A stretch of DNA of 42,863 nucleotides from a virus, in the IMG/VR virus record IMGVR_UViG_3300044591_000546, positions 1 to 42,863 of that record. One strand, written 5' to 3'. Both the position numbers and the translations under genes were made by a program. Positions 1 to 6,536 of the stretch are shown piece by piece (the stretch's first letter is position 1; every line of letters starts with the position of its first letter). The notes under the pieces were generated by a model, which searched no databases, had not been told where the DNA came from, and worked only from the letters and a program-made list of their open reading frames with translations.

Positions 1-330
1 TAGCACATCCGTCAATACCAACAATAACATCAATAGTGGTACTATGACGTACAATAATAACAATGCTAGCACATCTGTTAATACTAATAACAATGTGATG
101 AGCGGTAGTGTTACCAATAATAACAACAATGTTTCTACTAGCACAAGCACTAATAATAACGTCAATACTAACGTTAATACCGGTGATATGACTAACAGAA
201 ACATCAACAGTAGCACTTCAACATCTAACAATGTTAATACAAATAACAACGTTAGCAGTAACACAAACGTCAACATACAACAAGGCGAGATGACTAATCG
301 CAACATCAATGAAACAACTGTCACACAGAA
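1..330. repeat. Degenerate Asn-rich coding repeat
   Basis: Imperfect tandem repeats of AAT/AAC-rich codons encode STSxNTNNN-like and MTNRNIN-like units; the MTNRNIN unit occurs twice (around 189 and 290). The array begins upstream of the window, so the copy number is unknown. Confidence 0.7.
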
Positions 331-688
331 AGTCATTCAACCTCCACCAACAGCGATTGCTCCTGCAATGTTGTCAGGTGGTAATGCTGACTTATGTACA
401 ACGGGTGTTTCAGGTGCGGCACAGACACAGATTCTTGGTATAAGTTTTGGTTCTACATTACGTGATGAGAATTGCGAACGCTTAAAGTTATCCAAGACAT
501 TATACGACATGGGCATGAAAGTAGCGGCTGTAGCGGCTATGTGTCAAGACCGTCGTGTATTTGATGCTATGATGGCAGCCGGAACTCCTTGTCCATATGA
601 AGGTAAGATCGGTGAAGAAGCAAAAGTATCGTGGGAAGCAAATCCTAAAAAGGTACCTAAAGGTAAGAGTAAGGGCTGGTTTGAGTAA
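1..688 (+). CDS. Asn/Thr/Ser-repeat protein, 5'-truncated (putative virion protein)
   Basis: The reading frame is open from base 2 with no stop before the first internal ATG at 44, so the gene begins upstream of the window. The first ~100 visible residues are a low-complexity repeat built on STS-x-NTNNN and MTNRNIN units. After a short PPPT linker comes a compact C-terminal domain of about 105 residues with several Cys (ADLCTTG, DENCERL, AAMCQD, GTPCPY). Asn-rich repeats followed by a folded tail suggest an extended structural protein, but I do not recognise a family. Its stop overlaps the next start by one base (TAATG), so the two are probably co-expressed. Confidence 0.75.
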   Translation, partial: STSVNTNNNINSGTMTYNNNNASTSVNTNNNVMSGSVTNNNNNVSTSTSTNNNVNTNVNTGDMTNRNINSSTSTSNNVNTNNNVSSNTNVNIQQGEMTNRNINETTVTQKVIQPPPTAIAPAMLSGGNADLCTTGVSGAAQTQILGISFGSTLRDENCERLKLSKTLYDMGMKVAAVAAMCQDRRVFDAMMAAGTPCPYEGKIGEEAKVSWEANPKKVPKGKSKGWFE

Positions 689-2451
689 TGAAAAAACTCT
701 TAGCCTTATTGTTGCTAGTTAGTAACGTAGTCTGTGCGCAAAACATAAACACCAATACAGGTAGTGTACAGACTACACCAAATTTGGTGGATCCCACACA
801 ATGGGGTAATGTTATTTACATGAATGCTACTCAATTAGGTCAAGTAGAGGGTACTGGTGGCGGTCCTTCTCCAGCATTCAACACTGATACTAATACGATT
901 CGTTTTAGTTACATGCCGTATACAGTAAGTCAGATAATAGCGATCAATTCAGTATTGAGCGGACAAGGTATAAGTGTAGGTGGTTTTAATTACTCTTGGA
1001 AGATATATAATGATTTAAATAATCCTTCTGGAACTAGAGGTTCATTAAACGTATATGGCAGTCTTACAAATAATACAGGAAAAGTTTTAGAATACTACAA
1101 CTATGATTATAGTTTGACAAATACCGGTGCTACCTTTCAGACCTTTACAGGCACTGAAACTTTTAGTAGTCCATATCAACTAAATTCTTTAGGTGACATT
1201 TCTATATCATGGACGGGTAGTGACATGAATTTTTGGAGTGGTTATTATGGTCCTAGGGTACGAGATATATCTTTATCATTGAATTATAGCGTTAAGCAAA
1301 CATCAACATCACCTACACCTACAACAACTACAACTAACACAGGAACATCTAGTCCTATAGAGATAGCAGATACATTTAGCAAGCCGCCTCCGGAGTCAGA
1401 ACCCAAACAGCAAGAACAACAGATTGCATATAGTTCACCTCCCCCACCTGGCTCTGAGCCTCCTCCACCCGGCAGTACGACTACAACTACAGCATCTACT
1501 AGTCAGCCACCACCAAGTGGATCATCACAGCCGGCTCCGTCTGGATCACAGCCGCCACCAGGATCACAACCTCCTCCTGGCTCATCAAACAATGTAGCAA
1601 GTTCAGGTTCTGCACCACAACAAGGTAGTTCTACTTCCGGTGGACCAAGTCTTTCATCAATACTGACTATGATCAAGAACAATGAAAAGAAAGAACAAGC
1701 GATTGCTACAACTGCTGTACAAGCCGCTAATGATGTAGCACAATCTGCTGTGCGAGCCACAGAACAAACTGCTATGTCAGTAGCAAATACATCGTCTAAT
1801 GCAAGCATACAAGCAGCCACGCAACAAGTTAGTATAACACAACAAAGTAATGTGCAAAGTTCTTCATTTGCTCAGGGTATACCTTTAGCATCTAACACTC
1901 AGCAAAATCTTGGTGCAGTTAATAACCAAGTCATGATGGGTAATAATGCAAGTGTGCAACAGAATGTTTCAAACAACAATCAATCTGCACAATCAATAGA
2001 CACACAGGTATCTATGATATCGATACAGCCGGTAGTTACACAATCAACATCTAGTGTGCAAACAACTACTATGACTGGATTGCGTAGTGCAGAAGTAGAG
2101 AACGTTTTATTCACTAACAATTTTTTAACTAATCGTGCTAACCCATTGACTGAAATCATAGAGAACAACACAAAAACTAATAATAGTTCTAGCACAGAGC
2201 AAAAAGAAAATCCATTAAACAAAAATGCACAAAACAATGAATTGTCTATGGGCATCAGTTTAGACAGAATGATGATGCAACCTATAGGATATAATTCATA
2301 TCTACAACTTGCATTGAGAGATACATCTTTCTATGCACCTAAAGAGATATACAAAAATCAAGTGCCTTCTGACAACAAGCGTAGCATGTACTTTTTAGAA
2401 AAGGGTAACACAGATACTTATAATAAAATGGTGGAGGCACAATACAAATGA
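688..2451 (+). CDS. Exported protein with Pro-rich linker (putative structural/surface protein)
   Basis: The protein has 587 residues and begins with a clear signal peptide: MKK, a Leu-rich core, then a VVCAQ-like cleavage region near residue 18. Residues ~20-205 form a Gly/Ser/Thr/Asn-rich, beta-type domain. Residues ~215-320 are a Pro/Ser/Gly linker with repeated PPPGSQ-type units. The rest is a Gln/Asn/Ser-rich, partly helical region. The start overlaps the upstream stop and the stop overlaps the next start (ATGA), giving an operon with the Asn-repeat protein. A Sec signal on a phage-encoded protein points to periplasm or outer membrane. Function is not recognised. Confidence 0.8.
   Translation: MKKLLALLLLVSNVVCAQNINTNTGSVQTTPNLVDPTQWGNVIYMNATQLGQVEGTGGGPSPAFNTDTNTIRFSYMPYTVSQIIAINSVLSGQGISVGGFNYSWKIYNDLNNPSGTRGSLNVYGSLTNNTGKVLEYYNYDYSLTNTGATFQTFTGTETFSSPYQLNSLGDISISWTGSDMNFWSGYYGPRVRDISLSLNYSVKQTSTSPTPTTTTTNTGTSSPIEIADTFSKPPPESEPKQQEQQIAYSSPPPPGSEPPPPGSTTTTTASTSQPPPSGSSQPAPSGSQPPPGSQPPPGSSNNVASSGSAPQQGSSTSGGPSLSSILTMIKNNEKKEQAIATTAVQAANDVAQSAVRATEQTAMSVANTSSNASIQAATQQVSITQQSNVQSSSFAQGIPLASNTQQNLGAVNNQVMMGNNASVQQNVSNNNQSAQSIDTQVSMISIQPVVTQSTSSVQTTTMTGLRSAEVENVLFTNNFLTNRANPLTEIIENNTKTNNSSSTEQKENPLNKNAQNNELSMGISLDRMMMQPIGYNSYLQLALRDTSFYAPKEIYKNQVPSDNKRSMYFLEKGNTDTYNKMVEAQYK
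1436..1593. repeat. Pro/Gly/Ser coding repeat
   Basis: Codons for SPPPPGS, QPPPGS and QPAPSGS units recur inside the exported protein. The arrangement is typical of a flexible linker rather than a folded repeat. Confidence 0.65.
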
Positions 2452-2633
2452 GAAAACCAAAATGGTATGAATTTAAAGATTATAAGGACATGACACCTGA
2501 GCAAAAAGAAGAATATGAAAGATGCAAGGGAGAGATCATAACGAACTATATGGGTGTACCATCATCACCTAGTAGTATTAAATTAAGAACCCAAGCCTAC
2601 TTAGAAGAAACAAAAAAGGGTTTCTGGGATTAA
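2448..2633 (+). CDS. Small hypothetical protein, 61 aa
   Basis: The gene starts at an ATGA overlap with the preceding stop. The product is charged and rich in Lys, Glu, Tyr and Trp, with no signal peptide or membrane segment. Tight coupling to the exported protein suggests a gene of the same structural operon. No family recognised. Confidence 0.65.
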   Translation: MRKPKWYEFKDYKDMTPEQKEEYERCKGEIITNYMGVPSSPSSIKLRTQAYLEETKKGFWD

Positions 2634-2647
2634 GGAGAAAATAAAAA

Positions 2648-3235
2648 ATGACAAATAAAAAGAAGACAGACATTGACGCTAAAGTAGATGAACTTGAAGC
2701 GGCTAAAGAAAAATATCTAAGTGAGAACACAGTCATCAGCGTAGGTGGTTATAATTTCACCCCTGCTAAATTGATGATAGCAGCCGGTATATTATCAACA
2801 GTACTCGGTGGTCTTTATGCTACGTTTGAGTTTTATAAAGATTACATGAACATGAAGGATGCTATCGCTAATTATGTAAGCCCTGATTTTACTGCTATTG
2901 AGACACGATTGACTAAGTTAGAAAAGAGTCAAGAAAGTTTAGTCATACTGGTTCAACAGAATCAAGACATGACCCGCGGTATCAGAAGTGATCTAAAAGC
3001 GGATATAGATCGTGTCGAAGCGGCAGTTGATGCAGCCGAGCGTAGAGGTCGTGAGTTAGACCGTGATACTCGTGGTTTTGTGAATCAAAGCGATAAGCGT
3101 TTAGGTGATACTGAGCGTGATCTACAGAATAGAATCAGAGCCCTAGAACGTGAGTCAGATGCTAAATTGAAGGAACTTGAGAGAAAAGTAGACGACAAGA
3201 TCAAGAAGGCTTGGGAAAATCCATTAGCAAAATAA
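2648..3235 (+). CDS. Membrane-anchored coiled-coil protein
   Basis: The protein has 195 residues. A charged N-terminus (~1-45) is followed by one membrane segment (residues ~46-68, hydrophobic and Gly-rich, LMIAAGILSTVLGG) and then a long heptad-rich, highly charged helix (~80-190) of Glu, Arg, Asp, Lys and Leu. A good ribosome site (TAAGGAG) lies 9 bases before the ATG. A membrane anchor plus long coiled coil could suit a lysis or envelope-spanning role or a virion protein. No specific family is recognisable. Confidence 0.75.
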   Translation: MTNKKKTDIDAKVDELEAAKEKYLSENTVISVGGYNFTPAKLMIAAGILSTVLGGLYATFEFYKDYMNMKDAIANYVSPDFTAIETRLTKLEKSQESLVILVQQNQDMTRGIRSDLKADIDRVEAAVDAAERRGRELDRDTRGFVNQSDKRLGDTERDLQNRIRALERESDAKLKELERKVDDKIKKAWENPLAK

Positions 3236-3241
3236 TACGTA

Positions 3242-3249
3242 AATAAATA
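3242..3249 (+). promoter_or_regulatory. T4-late-like promoter element (AATAAATA)
   Basis: The octamer differs from the T4 late consensus TATAAATA at one position and sits 5 bases before the ATG of the SGNH gene at 3255. With T4 spacing the transcript would start at or next to the start codon. No -35 element is needed in that promoter class. Confidence 0.45.
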
Positions 3250-3254
3250 TCTAC

Positions 3255-4034
3255 ATGATACTATATACTAATGGATGCAGTTGGACTGCGGGTGGGGGAC
3301 TAGAACCACATTTTATTCATGCCCATAATGGTTTACCTGACCATGATAGAAGGCTTTCTTTATTATGGCCACATCACCTAGGGTCATTATTACATGCTGA
3401 TGAAGTTTACAACCTTGCTAACGGTTGTGGAAGTAATCAACGTGTATTAAGAAAAACTTATAATTGGTTGTTAAGCAAAACACCCGAAGAATTAGCGCGG
3501 ACTGTTGCTGTGATTCAATTTACTGAGTGGTCTAGATTTGAAAAATATGATCCACTCAGTACTAAAGAAGCATGGGAAGATAATCAGGCTTACTGGGTTA
3601 ATTGTAAGATCGATGTAGTTTGCACAGACATACAATATACTTACGATAGGCATCATAGAAGCCTAGGAAGATTGCGAGAACTCAGGGAAGAGGCTACAAG
3701 AAAGATATCAGAAACTCATCCTATAGAAGATTTTTATAGAACTATCAGTTATGCTTATGCACTCAAAGGAATGTTTGATGCTTTTGGGGTGAAAGAATTT
3801 TATATTTGGCATCAAAGTCATTTATGGCATAATTGGCCCGAACATCACAGGGATGCGTTATACAATAACTTCAACGTGTTAGACGATATCAGAGATCCTA
3901 AATTACACCATGCTAAACCATTTTGGGAGTATGGTAGGGTGAGTGGCGAAGATCCACATCCGGGAATTCAAGGACATATGCAGTTAGCATTATTGATACG
4001 TGATGCTATGGTTGCCAAAGGGTACAAAGTATAA
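3255..4034 (+). CDS. SGNH/GDSL-hydrolase-like protein (1 of 5)
   Basis: The protein has 259 residues. It shows the SGNH blocks: nucleophile block NGCSW near residue 8, an NGCGSN block III near residue 58, and a C-terminal DPHPGIQGH with the Asp-x-His pair typical of block V. SGNH enzymes are Ser esterases or lipases, including carbohydrate O-acetyl esterases. The substrate here is unknown. Long Trp/His-rich central segments are unlike ordinary lipases. No SD is visible; expression may depend on the adjacent late-type element. Confidence 0.65.
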   Translation: MILYTNGCSWTAGGGLEPHFIHAHNGLPDHDRRLSLLWPHHLGSLLHADEVYNLANGCGSNQRVLRKTYNWLLSKTPEELARTVAVIQFTEWSRFEKYDPLSTKEAWEDNQAYWVNCKIDVVCTDIQYTYDRHHRSLGRLRELREEATRKISETHPIEDFYRTISYAYALKGMFDAFGVKEFYIWHQSHLWHNWPEHHRDALYNNFNVLDDIRDPKLHHAKPFWEYGRVSGEDPHPGIQGHMQLALLIRDAMVAKGYKV

Positions 4035-4037
4035 ATA
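4030..4037 (+). promoter_or_regulatory. T4-late-like promoter element TATAAATA
   Basis: This is an exact match to the T4 late -10 consensus, followed by CTACA and the ATG at 4043. It overlaps the stop of the upstream SGNH gene. The predicted start site falls on the ATG, implying a leaderless or near-leaderless message. Confidence 0.55.
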
Positions 4038-4042
4038 CTACA

Positions 4043-4426
4043 ATGCGCACAGAAGATTTCGTCAGATCCAGAGCAGACATACCTAGCGAAGTAAATAAAT
4101 TTGCTAAGTGGGCATGCGGCAAACTCAATATTAGCGATCCGCCCAAGATTGAATTAAGCATGGATACGGAAGAAGCCCAGAATAACCATCATACCGGTGG
4201 GCATATGATCGGTGGAGATACTATTTGGGTTTATGCTAAAAATCGAAACCTTGTAGACATATTACGCACCGTATTTCATGAATTGGTTCACGTTCGTCAG
4301 GGTGAATTAGACATGGTCGATCACGGGGACAGTTATCCCGGCAGCCCAGTCGAGAGCATGGCAGATATGCTAGCCGGAAAATACATCAAGATTTACGGCG
4401 AAAAGAATCACCACATTTTCCAATAA
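4043..4426 (+). CDS. Zinc-metallopeptidase-like protein (HExxH)
   Basis: The protein has 127 residues and a zincin motif HELVH at residues 79-83 inside a hydrophobic helix, followed by a plausible third ligand Glu (PVESMADM, residue ~104) in the next helix. This arrangement resembles small SprT/ImmA-like metallopeptidases. It has no signal peptide, so it would act in the cytoplasm or be packaged in the virion. Substrate unknown. It is followed by its own intergenic promoter for the next gene, so it may end a transcription unit. Confidence 0.6.
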   Translation: MRTEDFVRSRADIPSEVNKFAKWACGKLNISDPPKIELSMDTEEAQNNHHTGGHMIGGDTIWVYAKNRNLVDILRTVFHELVHVRQGELDMVDHGDSYPGSPVESMADMLAGKYIKIYGEKNHHIFQ

Positions 4427-4429
4427 AAG

Positions 4430-4458
4430 TTGCAAATCCATATCCTATATCGTATAAT
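4430..4458 (+). promoter_or_regulatory. Sigma70 promoter TTGCAA-17-TATAAT, leaderless
   Basis: The -35 TTGCAA (4430-4435), a 17-bp spacer and a perfect -10 TATAAT (4453-4458) are present. The expected start site, seven bases after the -10, is 4465, exactly the A of the next ATG. There is no room for a Shine-Dalgarno site. Confidence 0.7.
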
Positions 4459-4464
4459 ATAGGT

Positions 4465-5064
4465 ATGATCCAATTACTTCATAAGTTGCCTCGAAAAATC
4501 ACTGTCGCATTTAGCGGTGGTGTGGATAGCGTTGCCATCTTAGATTTTCTGAGCAACAATCATGAAGTTGATGCGGCATTTTTTCATCACGGTACTGAAG
4601 CCAGCGACAATGCTTACGACTTTGTTTTCCATCATTGTAGTAGTAGAAACATCTCATTACATATTGGTTATATCCGTAACGAAAAACCCAAAGATCATAG
4701 TTGGGAAGAACACTGGCGCAATGAGCGTTATCGTTTCTTAGAACAATTTGAATATGTTGTCACTGGTCATCATTTGAACGACTGCATTGAGACATATATT
4801 TGGTCTGCTATGCACGGAGAACCTAAAGTTATTCCCGATACACGTAAAAATGTACACAGACCTTTCTTGCTAAATCCCAAACAAGAATTCATTGACTGGT
4901 GTATGCGTAAAGGGTTAGAGTGGAGAGAAGACAAGTCTAATCATGACGACAAGTACATGCGAAACTATATTAGGAAGCATATGGTCGAGCATGTATATCA
5001 TGTCAATCCCGGTATTGAGAAAGTCATCAAAAAATTAATCCTAGATGCTAGTCAGCCTAAATAA
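4465..5064 (+). CDS. TilS-like PP-loop ATPase, short form
   Basis: The protein has 199 residues. It has the PP-loop SGGVDS (17-22), the GHHLNDCIET block (101-110, cf. TAHHxDDQxET in TilS), RPFLLNPKQE (132-141) and the EDKSN-x-D-x-x-Y-x-RN-x-IR signature (155-170) that is typical of tRNA(Ile)-lysidine synthetase. Bacterial TilS is usually over 300 residues; here only the catalytic N-terminal domain is present, without the C-terminal tRNA-binding domains. It probably modifies tRNA or another base by adenylation. These motifs fit TilS better than QueC, so it should not be taken as the missing preQ0 synthase without a test. It starts at a leaderless promoter. Confidence 0.75.
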   Translation: MIQLLHKLPRKITVAFSGGVDSVAILDFLSNNHEVDAAFFHHGTEASDNAYDFVFHHCSSRNISLHIGYIRNEKPKDHSWEEHWRNERYRFLEQFEYVVTGHHLNDCIETYIWSAMHGEPKVIPDTRKNVHRPFLLNPKQEFIDWCMRKGLEWREDKSNHDDKYMRNYIRKHMVEHVYHVNPGIEKVIKKLILDASQPK

Positions 5065-5293
5065 AAATCAATGGTTATGGGCTTATATCTATGAAAAGGT
5101 GGATAGTATGGATCCTGAATTCAGGAACTATCTAGTTACTAATTTTTCTAAGACTAGACCCGAAGAGATAAAAACGCAAGTACTTAGGAAGTTTGAAACA
5201 TTTGGTTATAAAGTAAAACTCACAAGTTCCAAAGATGCAATCATTTCCATGAAAGAAGAGGAATATATGTTCCTAAAACTGAAATATCAATAG
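5045..5293 (+). CDS. Small hypothetical protein, 82 aa
   Basis: This gene overlaps the end of the TilS-like gene by 20 bases. The first ATG lacks a clear SD; an alternative start at 5108 is preceded by GGTGG and would give 61 residues (MDPEFRNY). The product is charged with many aromatic residues. No recognised domain. Confidence 0.55.
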   Translation: MLVSLNKNQWLWAYIYEKVDSMDPEFRNYLVTNFSKTRPEEIKTQVLRKFETFGYKVKLTSSKDAIISMKEEEYMFLKLKYQ

Positions 5294-5310
5294 GTTTGGA
5301 CGTAAAAAGT

Positions 5311-5339
5311 TTGACTTATTTACAACAGTGTAGTATACT
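5311..5339 (+). promoter_or_regulatory. Sigma70 promoter TTGACT-17-TATACT
   Basis: TTGACT (5311-5316), a 17-bp spacer and TATACT (5334-5339) precede the dsbA-like gene. The expected start is near 5346, leaving a 21-base leader that holds an AGAGGAG ribosome site. Confidence 0.75.
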
Positions 5340-5366
5340 AACTAATTCACATAGAGGAGTAATCTA

Positions 5367-5627
5367 ATGTCAACACGCACTTTTAATAACGAAGCAAAAA
5401 TCAAACTCACGCAACTTATCAACGAGGGCATGGCAGTCATGCAAGAAGTTGAGACATTGCAAGAGGGCCTGACTGATACAGTCAAGGCTATCGCAGAAGA
5501 ACTTGAAGTCAAGCCAAGCATCCTTAAGAAGGCAATTCGCGTAGCCTATAAGGCACGACTAGGTGAGACTAACAAAGAAAACGAAGAACTCAACACTATC
5601 TTGGAGACAGTCGGGAAAACATTGTGA
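5367..5627 (+). CDS. dsbA: DsbA-like dsDNA-binding protein (T4-type late-transcription factor)
   Basis: The protein has 86 residues and is all helical. Its pattern (TRTFNNEAKIKLTQLI, then EEVETLQEGL-like and DTVKAIAEELEVKPSILKKAIR segments) resembles the DsbA-like small dsDNA-binding protein of T4-type marine phages. In T4 the protein binds near late promoters; it is not the disulfide oxidoreductase of the same name. A strong SD (GAGGAG) and its own sigma70 promoter support high expression. The assignment rests on remembered family resemblance. Confidence 0.6.
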   Translation: MSTRTFNNEAKIKLTQLINEGMAVMQEVETLQEGLTDTVKAIAEELEVKPSILKKAIRVAYKARLGETNKENEELNTILETVGKTL

Positions 5628-5914
5628 TCGATATTTTTCGTGACGTTTTCAATTGGATACTTGACGATTACAGATCCAATCGATTCCGTTTCTTCATAGA
5701 AGTCATAGCCTGGATGATCAGCATAGGCTGTTCATTATTGATGGCATTGACTGTACCTAATCCACCTTTAGTATTGTTATACACATTGTGGATAATGGGG
5801 TGCGCTATGTATGCATGGGCTGCATGGACACGTAGTAGTTTTGGCATGTTAGCAAATTATATGTTGTTGACGGTCATAGACACTGTAGGATTAGTGAGGG
5901 TATTGAATGCCTAG
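5624..5914 (+). CDS. Small integral membrane protein
   Basis: The protein has 96 residues and starts with GTG in a GTGA overlap with the upstream stop. After a charged amphipathic N-terminus there are about three hydrophobic segments (~24-42, 47-66, 70-92). It is translationally coupled to the DsbA-like gene. Inner-membrane location is likely. A holin-like role is conceivable but unsupported. Confidence 0.65.
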   Translation: MIDIFRDVFNWILDDYRSNRFRFFIEVIAWMISIGCSLLMALTVPNPPLVLLYTLWIMGCAMYAWAAWTRSSFGMLANYMLLTVIDTVGLVRVLNA

Positions 5915-6536
5915 ATTAGTGACGTTCGGGTGTTCTTTTGTATATGGACACGCACTACCAGATTGTCATATACCCCCTAATCTCCCGGCACTGACACCTA
6001 GCAAGTTGGGCTGGCCCAACATGGTCGCTAATAAACTGGGAATAGAGTGTGTCAACCTAGCCAATGCTGGTATAGGTAATCTAGCGATCATGATGAAGGT
6101 TCTTACAGCAGAACTATATCCTGACGATATAGTTATCACTGCCTTCTCATATTTTGATAGGTATTTCTGTCATCAATTTAATGATATGTCAGAAGGAAAC
6201 GCTACGTTGATTAACAAGGACACGCCTGAGCATAAAAGATTGATAATGTCCGAGATCGATGAGCCTTTCTTGAAAGAAAAATATTATTGGTACAATTGGT
6301 TAGCCATACAGCACGTAGAGTTGTATCTGACCTCAAGAAATATAAAGAATTTTTATTTTCATGGTGTACAAGATGGTTGTCAAGAAAGACCACCTAGCAC
6401 ACTGAATCTAAAAAATTTCTGGGATATGATATTGATAATGGATGACTATGCATTAGACGGCAGGCATCCCGGTATGGAAAGCAACAGGTTGCAAGCAGAA
6501 CAAATTTATAATAGAATAAAGAATGAGTTACGTTGA
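5907..6536 (+). CDS. SGNH/GDSL-hydrolase-like protein (2 of 5)
   Basis: The protein has 209 residues. Block I is TFGCSFVYG (residues 5-13), block II is NAGIGN, and the block V Asp/His pair lies in DGRHPGMESN near the C-terminus. GWPNMVANKLG after the nucleophile matches the copies at 18294 and 19106. It overlaps both the upstream membrane-protein gene and the downstream polymerase gene, so it travels in the replication operon. It is probably an esterase or acyltransferase acting on a small acyl or acetyl group; substrate unknown. Confidence 0.65.
   Translation: MPRLVTFGCSFVYGHALPDCHIPPNLPALTPSKLGWPNMVANKLGIECVNLANAGIGNLAIMMKVLTAELYPDDIVITAFSYFDRYFCHQFNDMSEGNATLINKDTPEHKRLIMSEIDEPFLKEKYYWYNWLAIQHVELYLTSRNIKNFYFHGVQDGCQERPPSTLNLKNFWDMILIMDDYALDGRHPGMESNRLQAEQIYNRIKNELR

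Noticed and set aside
1503-1820. Minus-strand open frame of 105 codons
   Set aside because: It is the antisense shadow of the Pro/Gly/Ser repeat region, without an SD or promoter.
4465-5064. QueC assignment for the PP-loop protein
   Set aside because: The RPFLL...K and EDKSN...RN-x-IR signatures are those of TilS, and the QueC zinc-binding Cys cluster is absent.
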